Origin: Candidatus Latescibacterota bacterium
Lineage (GTDB): Bacteria > Latescibacterota > UBA2968 > UBA8231
Direction: 5' to 3'
NCBI GenBank assembly: GCA_022827165.1
Contig: JAJDTN010000240.1
Span: 1-15,493, forward strand
Length of the DNA stretch: 15,493 bases
Positions 1 through 6,707 of the stretch are shown piece by piece. Within the stretch, counting starts at the first letter, position 1. Every line of letters starts with the position of its first letter. The notes under the pieces are model-generated. The model saw only the letters and a program-made list of their open reading frames with translations. It was not told the origin of the DNA and searched no databases. Both the position numbers and the translations under genes were made by a program.

Positions 1-572
1 CCCCTGAAGGGGCCGTGAATGGAGTCTCGCCGCAGCAGACTGGCCCGCTTCACCAGGTCGTCCTCCGAGCCCGTGCGCACCACCACGGCCCGCAGCCGCC
101 ACTTGTCGCCCCCGCCGCTGCGAGCGATCAGGATCCGCGCCAGTATGCGTCCGACCCGGCCGAAGCCGTAGAGCACCACGTCCTGCGGCTTGCCGGGCAG
201 CGTCTTCCCGCCATTGACTTCAGCCAGTTCCCGGCGCACGAAAGCGTCCACATCCCCCTTCGCTTCGCTTTCCTGGAACCTGGTGGTCAACTTGCCGATA
301 TCTATCCGCGTCGGGGCCAGGTTCAGCCGGGACAGGGCCTGGAGGACCGCAGAGCTCGAAGACATGCAGAGTTCGTCCTTGATCACCTGGCGGGCAAAGC
401 GATGAGCCTTGAGGATGTCGATGGCGGAGTTGTGCACCAGGGAGCGGCCGTAGATCGTGGTGACCACGCCGCAGTCCCGATAGAGTTTGCCGATGAGGGG
501 GACCATGGACTCGGCGACCTCCTCCCGCCTGGCCCAATCGGCAAAGTAGCTTTCCATCTTCTCGTCGGTCAC
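1..572 (-). CDS. gap: Glyceraldehyde-3-phosphate dehydrogenase, long N-terminally extended type (partial, 3' end beyond window)
   Basis: Catalyses NAD(P)-dependent conversion of glyceraldehyde 3-phosphate to 1,3-bisphosphoglycerate in central carbon metabolism (family knowledge). The visible 190 codons hold an extension of about 125 residues seen only in the long bacterial GAPDH type: ADWARREEVAESMVPLIGKL, VVTTIYGRSLVHNSAIDILK and then KAHRFARQV. The Rossmann start DVVLYGFGRVGRILARILI follows, then VVVRTGSEDDLVKRASLLRR and DSIHGPF, the usual beginning of the catalytic part. The catalytic Cys and His lie outside the window. I chose the GTG at 572 because a GAGGAAGG ribosome-binding site sits just upstream; an ATG five codons inside is the alternative. 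It is divergent from the gene at 676, with about 100 bp between. The family call is firm. Whether it works in glycolysis or gluconeogenesis cannot be told. Confidence 0.9.
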   Translation of the reverse strand, partial: MTDEKMESYFADWARREEVAESMVPLIGKLYRDCGVVTTIYGRSLVHNSAIDILKAHRFARQVIKDELCMSSSSAVLQALSRLNLAPTRIDIGKLTTRFQESEAKGDVDAFVRRELAEVNGGKTLPGKPQDVVLYGFGRVGRILARILIARSGGGDKWRLRAVVVRTGSEDDLVKRASLLRRDSIHGPFR

Positions 573-675
573 TTCTGCCTTCCTCTCTGCGGAGCCACGG
601 CGCCAGTCGGGCATGGCATTCGACGTTAGCGCAGCGCACCCGCAACGGCAAGGTTCGATCGGAGCCCCAACGGCC

Positions 676-1494
676 ATGGCTGAGACCCCCCATCAGCAGC
701 TCAACGTCTACGCGCCAACCACGCTTGACATCTACGTGAACGAGCCGCGGATCGCGCCCGAGCGCGCGGCCCCGGCCAACCTCCTGCGCCTGTGGTTTCC
801 AGAGTCGCTCCAGGCGTACGACGCGGGGGACAACCTGCTGTGGGAGCACACCTTCGAAGCCCAACCCTCGTGGCGCTACGTGAACGAGTCCATGGGAGAC
901 ATGAAGGGCGGCAGGGCAGTCCGCAAGGCCCTGCGGAGCGTGGAAACGGTCGACGGACTGGCGCTGATCGATTGCAGCGTGCGGTGGCGGGGCGTCGACA
1001 TCGATCTCGACCTCACGATCACCAACGTCGGGCCCATGGCCTGGGAGCGCGTGATCACCAGCACCTGCCTGCAGCGGCCGGCGGCCCCGGACTACCTGGA
1101 CGCGGACGACACCCGCACCTGGCTCTGCACCGACGAGGGCTTCGTCTCCGCGGCCGAGCTGGCCTTTCCGCCGCGGCGCGACTCCCTCTACGGCTGGGTC
1201 GGCGAGGAGTTGCCGATGAAGAGCGGCGCCCGGAGGCGGCTGGTTGAGCCGCCGGTCTTCGCCGTCTCCCTCGACGGGCGCTTCGTGCTCGGCTACGCGT
1301 GGCGGCAGGCGCGGCGGCTCTTCCTGGGCGCCGGGCGCGCCCGCTGCCTGCACTCGGACCCCGAGTTCGGGACGGTCGAGCCGCAGCGCCAGGTCCGGCG
1401 GCAGGGGATCCTCTTCGTGCAGGAGGGCACGCTGCAGGACGCCTACCGCCGCTACTGCTCCTGGAGTGACGAGCTGGGGGCGAGCGACGGGTGA
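676..1494 (+). CDS. Conserved-looking protein of unknown function, 272 aa
   Basis: I do not recognise this family. The protein is soluble, with no signal peptide or membrane segment, and is rich in alternating hydrophobic stretches that suggest a beta-sandwich fold. Landmarks are LNVYAPTTLDIYVNEPRI near the start, SWRYVNESMGDMKGGRAVRK at about residue 75, VDIDLDLTITNVG in the middle, and FAVSLDGRFVLGYAWRQ late in the sequence. It ends in ILFVQEGTLQDAYRRYCSW, which resembles the end of a carbohydrate-binding or mutarotase-like domain, but this is only an impression. The ATG at 676 is preferred because GGAG lies upstream at 661-664; an in-frame ATG at 613 would add 21 residues of unlikely composition. 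The gene stands alone between a divergent gap gene and a convergent MFS gene. Strong third-position GC supports that it is coding. Confidence 0.75.
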   Translation: MAETPHQQLNVYAPTTLDIYVNEPRIAPERAAPANLLRLWFPESLQAYDAGDNLLWEHTFEAQPSWRYVNESMGDMKGGRAVRKALRSVETVDGLALIDCSVRWRGVDIDLDLTITNVGPMAWERVITSTCLQRPAAPDYLDADDTRTWLCTDEGFVSAAELAFPPRRDSLYGWVGEELPMKSGARRRLVEPPVFAVSLDGRFVLGYAWRQARRLFLGAGRARCLHSDPEFGTVEPQRQVRRQGILFVQEGTLQDAYRRYCSWSDELGASDG

Positions 1495-1589
1495 GGTGCC
1501 GGTCCGCAGGCGCCGATGGCCAGGGCCAGGACGGTCAGCCGGTTGCGGCGCGAGGTCCACGCTTCGACGGCCCGGACCCGTACCCCCTC

Positions 1590-3023
1590 TCATCCCATGC
1601 CGGGTTCGTCGGGCGGCCGGGCCCAGGGCCGGTCCCCGCCGTCGTCCAGCTCGGCCAGACGCCGGCGCTGCCCCGCCAGGTCGACGCCCAGGGCGAGGAA
1701 GACGACGGTGGCGGTCGTGGCCGCCGGGACGAGGAACATGTCCGGGTAGGAGAGAACGGCCTTCAGGGGCCCCAAATTCCCGGAGCCCGCCGCCGTCCCC
1801 ATGTTGAAGATCGCCATGTACAGGGAGAACTGGGTGGCGCCCACCCGCTGCCAGCACATGGCCATCATCATCGACAGGAAGGAGATGGTGACGAGCACGT
1901 CGATCAGCAGGTAGGCGGCGATGTAGGCCTGCGCCGTCAGCCTGTGAGCCCACAGCTCGGGCATCAGGGCCATGGCCACCGAGGCCAGGCCGAGGAGGGC
2001 GGCGCCGGCGGCGATCGTGCGCTGCCGGCCGAGGAGCTCGATCAGCATCCACCCCGCGACCATGCCGATGAGGGCGGAGACGAAACCGGCCCTAGCGTTG
2101 AGCTTGGAGTAGTCGGTATGGTCCCACCCCAGCTCCTGCACGGTGAGCACCGGCAGCAGGGCGTCGAGGAATCCGGTCCCCAGGCTGAAGACGAACGTGC
2201 AGGCCGCCGCCCGCAGGCTGCCGGGCCACACGACGACCTTCAGCAGGCTCCGTCCGATGTCCCGCCAGCCTTCCAGCTGCAGGTGACGGGCCATCTCCGA
2301 CGCCTGCCCCCGGGTCCACGGCAGCAGGCGCTCGCCCGGGCGCTCCCGCAGCAGCAGGGGCACCAGCATCACCACGCCCACGGCCGCGGTATGGGCCACC
2401 ATGGCGCCGGACAGGCCGTAGCCATCCAGCAGCCAGGAGCCGGCTTCGATCGCCCCGGCCTTGCCCAGGGCCTTGCCGCCCCACATGAAGCTGTTGGCCC
2501 GCGGCTGGTCCTCCACCGGGACGATCTCGATGGCCATGCCGTCGGTGGCCACGTCCTGGAAGGCGGTGAAGAAGTTGATGGCGAAGCCGCAGGCCGTGAG
2601 CAGGGCGAGGTGCTCGAGCGGGTCGGGCAGCAGGACCAGGGCCAGCGAGGTGCCGATCATCCCCGCCTGGGCGGCCAGGACCCAGGGCCGGCGGCGGCCC
2701 ATGGCCAGGAAGCTCCAGCGGTCCATGATGGGGGCGTTGATCAGCTTCAGGCTCCAGGGCAGCACGATGATGGCCAGGTACGAGCCGATCTGCGCCGGCG
2801 TGAGTCCCTGCTGGGCCATGTAGGCCGGCATGGCGACGGAGAGCAGGCCGTACGGGAATCCCTGGGCGGCGTAGAGGAGGGTGAGGGCCGCGTAGCGGAG
2901 CAGGCTGTGCTCGGAGAGGACGGAGCGGTGCCTGGCGGCCCTCCACCTTCTGACCGTCCGCTTCGCAGGGGCGAGGCACAACTCCAGGACCCTCGAACAG
3001 ATCTTCAGGACCCTCGAGTACAT
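1590..3023 (-). CDS. MFS permease, AmpG/PAT-like, about 12 transmembrane segments
   Basis: Predicted inner-membrane secondary transporter. The 477-residue protein has a basic N-terminal tail of about 40 residues, then roughly 12 hydrophobic helices. Examples are YAALTLLYAAQGFPYGLLSV at about residue 43, and later ISFLSMMMAMCW and PAATTATVVFLALGVDL. The loop between helices 2 and 3 carries the MFS-type basic signature with PIMDRWSFLAMGRRRPW. The segment NFFTAFQDVATDGMAIEIV resembles the AmpG/PAT branch, which contains muropeptide and acetyl-CoA transporters. The substrate cannot be told. It begins 4 bp after the stop of the PhyH gene at 3028, so the two are probably co-transcribed. The start is uncertain: AAGGAG abuts the ATG with no spacer, and the first 14 codons are a tandem 7-codon repeat. 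A downstream start is possible. Membrane-transporter call is firm, subfamily moderate. Confidence 0.85.
   Translation of the reverse strand: MYSRVLKICSRVLELCLAPAKRTVRRWRAARHRSVLSEHSLLRYAALTLLYAAQGFPYGLLSVAMPAYMAQQGLTPAQIGSYLAIIVLPWSLKLINAPIMDRWSFLAMGRRRPWVLAAQAGMIGTSLALVLLPDPLEHLALLTACGFAINFFTAFQDVATDGMAIEIVPVEDQPRANSFMWGGKALGKAGAIEAGSWLLDGYGLSGAMVAHTAAVGVVMLVPLLLRERPGERLLPWTRGQASEMARHLQLEGWRDIGRSLLKVVVWPGSLRAAACTFVFSLGTGFLDALLPVLTVQELGWDHTDYSKLNARAGFVSALIGMVAGWMLIELLGRQRTIAAGAALLGLASVAMALMPELWAHRLTAQAYIAAYLLIDVLVTISFLSMMMAMCWQRVGATQFSLYMAIFNMGTAAGSGNLGPLKAVLSYPDMFLVPAATTATVVFLALGVDLAGQRRRLAELDDGGDRPWARPPDEPGMG
2982..3023. repeat. 21-bp imperfect tandem repeat spanning the MFS start codon
   Basis: Two adjacent 21-bp units, 2982-3002 and 3003-3023, match at 17 of 21 positions. 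Being a multiple of three, they encode a duplicated heptapeptide at the start of the transporter, MYSRVLK followed by ICSRVLE. The start ATG is the first codon of the upstream unit, so the duplication may have moved the start codon close to the ribosome-binding site. The repeat is seen directly in the sequence; the effect on translation is inference. Confidence 0.8.
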
Positions 3024-3027
3024 CTCC

Positions 3028-3867
3028 TTAGACCGCCGTGTTCGCCTCGTCGCGGTACTGGTTGATCCCGGGGACCTCGCTCATGCCGTGCCAGACGCCG
3101 CGGAACAGGGTCTGGCGCTTCGGCGGCATGGCGGCGATCACCTCGGGCGCGGGCCTGCCCTTCCCCCACTTGGCGTTCACCGTGTTGTAGCAGGTGAACA
3201 GGCTCAGCCGCGGATTGGCGCCCGTCCACTTGGTCCCGGAGTGGCACAGGGCCTCGGTGAATACCAGGGCCGATCCCGCGGGACAGCCGTAGGTCTCCCA
3301 CACGGGGCTGTCTCGTCCGCTGAGCCCCTCGGGGCGCGGGAAGGCCGTCTTGTGGCTGCCCGACAGCAGCAGCGTGCCGCCTTCGCCGTGGACCACTTCG
3401 TTCAGCTCCCACACGACCCGCGTGAGCCCGGCGTGCACCTTGCCGGGCAGCATCTGGTAGATGTGGGAGTTGCCCTCGAAGTTGAAGTAGCCGCCGCCCC
3501 CGTGGGGGCTGAAGTTGTCGTGGCCGGTCTCGCGGAAGCTGGTGTAGGTGTGGTCGTAGCGGAAGCCGTAGCAGTCGGCCGTGGCCAGGGCCTGGTGGGA
3601 GAGGATCTCGTTGAGCACGCCCACCACGGCCGGGTGGTCCACCAGCACCTGCGACGGCCCCCCGTGGTTGTCCCGCTCCTCGGGCGGCAGCGACTCCCGG
3701 TCCTTCAGGAACCGCATCTGGTGCTCCCGGATCGGACCGAGTTGCTCCTCCGTCAGCAGCGAGGGCAGCAGCAGCCACCCCTTCAGGTCGAAGAAGTAGC
3801 GCTGCTCGTCGGTCATGGGCACCACGGGCAGTCCGTCGGCGTTGGTGTCAGGCAGAAATCCCTTCAT
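3028..3867 (-). CDS. PhyH-superfamily protein with HGG in place of HxD (279 aa)
   Basis: Member of the phytanoyl-CoA dioxygenase superfamily of cytosolic Fe(II)/2-oxoglutarate oxygenases. The N-terminal part has the typical YFFDLKGWLLLPSLLTEEQL (residues 24-43). The core shows EGGTLLLSGSHK at about 162-173, the usual 'gives a good message and gift' strand. The probable distal iron His is H209 in LCHSGTKW, and the 2-oxoglutarate Arg is probably R220 in NPRLSLF. At the position of the normal His-x-Asp, the protein has PHGGGGYF (H122-G-G124), so no acidic iron ligand is visible. The ATG at 3867 has GGAG 7 bp upstream and overlaps the stop of the antitoxin-like gene as TGATG, implying translational coupling. 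The MFS gene follows at 4 bp. Activity (oxygenase, halogenase-like, or non-catalytic) is open. Confidence 0.88.
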   Translation of the reverse strand: MKGFLPDTNADGLPVVPMTDEQRYFFDLKGWLLLPSLLTEEQLGPIREHQMRFLKDRESLPPEERDNHGGPSQVLVDHPAVVGVLNEILSHQALATADCYGFRYDHTYTSFRETGHDNFSPHGGGGYFNFEGNSHIYQMLPGKVHAGLTRVVWELNEVVHGEGGTLLLSGSHKTAFPRPEGLSGRDSPVWETYGCPAGSALVFTEALCHSGTKWTGANPRLSLFTCYNTVNAKWGKGRPAPEVIAAMPPKRQTLFRGVWHGMSEVPGINQYRDEANTAV

Positions 3868-4181
3868 CAGGTTTCTCCGTGGATGGTTCTCACGTCTCGC
3901 TGGAGATCCTCGAGGTCGTATTGGACCGGCACCTTTCTGGCGCGAGCGTAGTCCATCATCTCCCACAAGGACACCCCGGCCTCGCGAGCCGCTCGTGCAA
4001 GGGTGAGCTTCCCATCCCCATACAGCCGGACGTAATGCTCCAGCTTCCATTGCTGGATCGCTTTCGACAACAGCCGGCGCACCGTGGTTGAGCGATCGGC
4101 CTGCTCGACATTCTCGATAAGCTCCAATTCTCGGACCAAATCCAAAGGGAGCCTGGTCCCCACCATCCGATCCTTCTTCAT
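3867..4181 (-). CDS. RHH/UPF0175-like antitoxin-type DNA-binding protein, 104 aa
   Basis: The N-terminal half looks like a ribbon-helix-helix domain: MVGTRLPLDLVRELELIENV (residues 6-25), then ADRSTTVRRLLSKAIQQW. The C-terminal half has the UPF0175 pattern, LYGDGKLTLARAAREAGVSL then WEMMDYARARKVPVQYDLED. UPF0175 proteins usually serve as antitoxins beside PIN-domain toxins (family knowledge). Here no PIN toxin follows. Instead the stop overlaps the start of the PhyH gene (TGATG), so it may act as a local regulator or be an orphan. The ATG at 4181 has GGAGA about 8 bp upstream and overlaps the stop of a short upstream reading frame as ATGA. The call of an antitoxin-like DNA-binding protein is fairly strong; a function in a live toxin-antitoxin pair is not supported by the neighbours. 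Confidence 0.82.
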   Translation of the reverse strand: MKKDRMVGTRLPLDLVRELELIENVEQADRSTTVRRLLSKAIQQWKLEHYVRLYGDGKLTLARAAREAGVSLWEMMDYARARKVPVQYDLEDLQRDVRTIHGET

Positions 4182-4330
4182 CTGTCGGTCTCCCGGGCAA
4201 GTCTCAAGATTTCCGCAACGACGGCGGGGGAGAGCCACAGGATCTGACCGAGATCCCGCACGCTCGCCAGCGCGATCGCCTCGGCTTCGCCCTGTGTCCA
4301 GCCGGGAGCGTCCCGCCAGACGGTTGCCCC
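4178..4330 (-). pseudogene. 5'-truncated tail of an unknown gene (50 codons) upstream of the antitoxin-like gene
   Basis: An open frame of 50 codons without a proper start runs to a TGA that overlaps the antitoxin-like ATG as ATGA, the arrangement expected of two genes from one operon. It contains WTQGEAEAIALASVRDLG and then LSPAVVAEILRLARETDR. The GEAEAIALA piece recalls PIN-domain DUF3368 proteins, the common partners of UPF0175, but the rest does not match well and usually the toxin comes second. The only internal start is a GTG at 4261, giving 27 residues. Upstream, at 4331-4333, the frame meets a stop and the sequence changes into an amidohydrolase remnant. It is therefore most likely the 3' end of a broken gene. 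Confidence 0.5.
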
Positions 4331-4492
4331 TCAGGGGAAGTCTTCGCGCCCGGCCTGGGTGGGCGGAAGGGGGGCGAAGCCAAACCAGACGTTGGCCAAC
4401 TGCTCGTCGCGGCGCCGGCGACAACTCCGGGTCGGCCTCGTCGGCGGAGCCGGGGGTGGTGGGCGAGGTGGGGGAGAACCGCAGGCCCTCGG
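4331..4492 (-). pseudogene. Decayed fragment of an amidohydrolase-2 gene, partial copy of the gene at 4928-5860
   Basis: About 160 bp align with 5139-5312, inside the intact amidohydrolase gene. Shared blocks include ACCAGACGTTGG, CTGCTCGTCGCGGCGCCGGC and CTCCGGGTCGGCCTCGTCGG. In protein terms the fragment covers residues about 184-240 of the intact enzyme. The pieces lie in different frames: EGLR, then VLPHLAHHPRL, then ADEADPEL, then RRDEQLANVWFGFA and EDFP followed by a stop. It has lost about 15 bp after DEQLA and carries several single-base indels. It cannot encode a working enzyme. It shows that a second amidohydrolase gene once stood here, either a tandem duplicate or a paralogue arriving by recombination. 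Confidence 0.85.
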
Positions 4493-4514
4493 GTAAGTTG
4501 GACGTCCTGCGGCC

Positions 4515-4760
4515 TTACTCCGCCGCCTCCCGCGCCCGCCCGAACAGCGCCTCCCGCAGGCCGTCGAGGACGCCTTCGAGGCGGGCCATGCGCTGCTCCA
4601 GGGAGTCGAGACGGCTCTCCATGCCGTCAAGGCGGGTCTCCAGGCGGTCCAGCCGGGCATCCAGGCGGTGGATCTCCTCCCGCAGGCTGCGCATGCTGGC
4701 CATGTGCAGCGCCGCCAGGGCGACGCCGACGCTCAGGATGCCGATCAACTCAGCGCTCAT
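4515..4760 (-). CDS. Small membrane-anchored coiled-coil protein, 81 aa
   Basis: An N-terminal hydrophobic helix, ELIGILSVGVALAALHMASM (residues 4-23), could insert in the membrane. It is followed by a long charged helix with a clear heptad rhythm, in which the motif RLD/RLE recurs every seven residues (HRLDARLDRLETRLDGMESR and onward to LEQRMARLEGVLDGL). That is the pattern of a parallel coiled coil. No catalytic motif is present. The ATG at 4760 is chosen with AAGGA upstream; a GTG two codons earlier is possible. It lies between the amidohydrolase remnant and the intact amidohydrolase gene, 167 bp from the latter, so it may have its own promoter. Function unknown; small oligomerising membrane proteins of this type are common and often poorly annotated. 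Confidence 0.7.
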   Translation of the reverse strand: MSAELIGILSVGVALAALHMASMRSLREEIHRLDARLDRLETRLDGMESRLDSLEQRMARLEGVLDGLREALFGRAREAAE

Positions 4761-4927
4761 TGTCACTCGTCCTTGCCGTAGACGCCGGCGTCGGGGTCCT
4801 GGTGGTGCGGTGCTGAGACTCGGTGGCCCTCTGCTTGCATGGCAGGAATATACCGAGCCGAGGGGAACCGAGACAGCGGAGGAATCCCGAGAGTGCCTGG
4901 CCACTCATCCGGCCTGCGACTCACCCC

Positions 4928-5860
4928 TCAGCTCTCTCCGAAGTAGACCTGCCGCGCCGTCTCCCCCAGCACCAGGGCCTGGTCCGCGGCGGGCAGGTGT
5001 TGCGTGTGCAGCCGCGCCAGGCGCAGCAGCTGCGCGTAGTTGAGGTGCGACAGCATCCCCGGCTGGTCGGTGCCCCACATGATCCGCTCCGCGCCGAGGC
5101 GCTCCAGGCCCTCCCGGAGCCACCGCGCCGCCGAGGGATAGGGGAAGTCCTCCAGCCCCGACAGGATGGCCGGAAAGGAGGCGAAGTCGAACCAGACGTT
5201 GGGCAGCCCGCCGAGGGCCAGCTGCTCGTCGCGGCGCCGGCGCAGCTCCGGGTCGGCCTCGTCGGCGAGCCGGGGGTGGGCCAGGTGGGTGAGGACGACG
5301 CGCAGTCCCTCGTGCCTCGCGGCGATGGCCCTCACCGCCGCGGTCTGGTAGGCCTCCTGCGCCGGCGGGCCGAGGTCCAGGGTGAGCACCATGCCGCGCG
5401 CCTCCAGGGCCGGCCACAGCCAGCCCACCTCCTCGTCGTCGAGGCGCGCCCCGGGGTGCACCCCCGTCAGCCCCGTCTCCTCGGAAAACTCGATCTTGCC
5501 GGCGGCGAAGGCCCCGCCCTCCACCTGCTCCTCGAAGTAACGGCGGAACCCCGGCCGCCAGGGGTCGCACCACAGGGCGCCGACGAGCCGCCCCGGGTTG
5601 GCGGCCACCGCCTCGGCCACGTAGCCGTCGCACTCCCCGTAGTAGGTCCCCTGGAGCAACACGGCCCGCTCCACCCCCGCCCAGTCCAGGTTCGCCAGCA
5701 GCATCTCCGTGGTGAACTCGGTCCGCGGGTTGAACGGCGGCAGGAGCTGCATCAGGCGTTCGCCCACCCGCATGCGGCCGTAGCCGCCGCCGCGCGTCGG
5801 GCCCTCCCGCACCTGGCCCCGCGGCTCGGGGAAGACGTGGCTGTGGGCGTCGACGATCAT
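4928..5860 (-). CDS. Amidohydrolase-2 family metal-dependent hydrolase/decarboxylase, 310 aa
   Basis: TIM-barrel enzyme of the amidohydrolase-2 group, whose members hydrolyse lactones or cyclic amides or decarboxylate aromatic and related acids (family knowledge). The metal site is complete: D4-A-H6-S-H8 at the N terminus (IVDAHSHVFPEP), H192 in LTHLAHPRLAD and the catalytic D265 in RIMWGTDQPGML. The strand VERAVLLQGTYYGECDGYVA at residues 63-82, followed by AANPGRLVGALW, is typical of the family. The length is normal. It starts with ATG overlapping the stop of the PhyH gene upstream (TGATG), so it is the third gene of a translationally coupled operon. The substrate is not predictable. A decayed partial copy of this gene lies at 4331-4492. 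Confidence 0.92.
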   Translation of the reverse strand: MIVDAHSHVFPEPRGQVREGPTRGGGYGRMRVGERLMQLLPPFNPRTEFTTEMLLANLDWAGVERAVLLQGTYYGECDGYVAEAVAANPGRLVGALWCDPWRPGFRRYFEEQVEGGAFAAGKIEFSEETGLTGVHPGARLDDEEVGWLWPALEARGMVLTLDLGPPAQEAYQTAAVRAIAARHEGLRVVLTHLAHPRLADEADPELRRRRDEQLALGGLPNVWFDFASFPAILSGLEDFPYPSAARWLREGLERLGAERIMWGTDQPGMLSHLNYAQLLRLARLHTQHLPAADQALVLGETARQVYFGES

Positions 5861-6693
5861 CAGCCTCGCGAGGGCTCCCCCCGCTCGCGGCGGGCCTGCT
5901 CCGACAGGCCCGGCAGGTGGTCCTGGTTGGCCAGGGGCTGCTCCAGGTGGCGCATGCGCTCCGGCGTGGCGGTGTCGACCATGGCCGGCCCGTACACCGA
6001 GTCGGTGAGGAAGCGGGAGAAGTTGGCCACCTCCCGGCGCATGATGGGCAGCTCCTCCTCGGTGTGGCGGCGGGTGCAGTTCAGGGTGAACATGCGCCGC
6101 CGGTCGCCGCCGCCCCAGGCGGAGTGCTTGGTCCCCTGGTGGAAGACGACCACGTCGCCGGGCGCCGTCTCCACCGCCACCGCCGGCACCTGGTCGCCGG
6201 CGACGCCCCAGCTCTCCTCGGACTCGCGCACGGCGGCCTGCAGCGCCTCGGCGTAGCCCTCGCCGTAGCGGTGGCTGCCCGGGATCACGCGGATGGCGCC
6301 GCTGTCGCGCGTCAGCCGGTCGAGGTAGAAGGCGATCTTGTAGTAGACGATGGGCCGCGGCCAGCCGCCGTCGGAGTGCCAGCCCGTGTCGCCCACGTAG
6401 TAGTTGCCGTCGCTGCCGAGGTAGACGTAGTCGTCGCCGAGCAGGCTGCCCAGGATGCCGTCGATGCGCGGGTCGTCGAGCAGGCTGGAGAGGTACTCGC
6501 TCTGCCCGGCGAAGGGCACGATGCAGGAGCGCGCCGTGCCGTCGTGAGGCCGGCCGTCGTGGCCGCCGCCGTGGCCCGCCCAGATCTCCTCGAAGGCGTC
6601 GATGACGGCCTCGATGCGGTCCTCGATGAGGCCGGGGAAGTGGAGGAACCCGAAGGTCTCCATGAAGTTGAGCTGCTGCGGTGTCAGTCGCAT
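5860..6693 (-). CDS. PhyH-superfamily Fe(II)/2-oxoglutarate dioxygenase, 277 aa
   Basis: Probable cytosolic hydroxylase using Fe(II), O2 and 2-oxoglutarate. It opens with the typical LNFMETFGFLHFPGLIEDRI. The iron site is canonical: H106-S-D108 in GDTGWHSDGGWPRP, with a distal His at H190 in HQGTKHSAWGGG and arginines at 198-200 (DRRRMF) available to bind 2-oxoglutarate. The strand GAIRVIPGSHRYGEG is present at about 132-146. The ATG at 6693 is fixed by a strong AAGGAGG five bases upstream, which itself overlaps the stop of the preceding PhyH gene. The stop overlaps the amidohydrolase start. Substrate unknown. It is quite different in sequence from the other four PhyH proteins here, so it is not a recent tandem copy. 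Confidence 0.92.
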   Translation of the reverse strand: MRLTPQQLNFMETFGFLHFPGLIEDRIEAVIDAFEEIWAGHGGGHDGRPHDGTARSCIVPFAGQSEYLSSLLDDPRIDGILGSLLGDDYVYLGSDGNYYVGDTGWHSDGGWPRPIVYYKIAFYLDRLTRDSGAIRVIPGSHRYGEGYAEALQAAVRESEESWGVAGDQVPAVAVETAPGDVVVFHQGTKHSAWGGGDRRRMFTLNCTRRHTEEELPIMRREVANFSRFLTDSVYGPAMVDTATPERMRHLEQPLANQDHLPGLSEQARRERGEPSRG

Positions 6694-6707
6694 GGGATCC
6701 TCCTTCA
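6694..6707 (-). promoter_or_regulatory. Strong ribosome-binding site between two PhyH genes
   Basis: AAGGAGG at 6699-6705, five bases before the ATG at 6693, is the best Shine-Dalgarno match of the operon. It overlaps the stop codon of the preceding gene (6705-6707). It decides the start of the downstream dioxygenase against several upstream in-frame possibilities. Confidence 0.85.

Noticed and set aside
1495..1589. Minus-strand piece reading RRNRLTVLALAIGACGPAP, like a signal peptide or first helix of a permease
   Set aside because: There is no start codon with a ribosome-binding site and the frame runs into the end of the 676-1494 gene; too short and unsupported.
220..2052. Long minus-strand open frame of about 610 codons
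   Set aside because: It runs antisense through the 676-1494 gene and out of frame with the MFS and gap genes; composition is Pro/Arg/Gly-rich, as expected of a shadow frame in high-GC DNA.
4847..4852. TATATT on the minus strand upstream of the coiled-coil gene, a possible -10 box
   Set aside because: The matching -35 position (about 4870-4875) reads CTGTCT, a poor match, and the genome's promoter rules are unknown.
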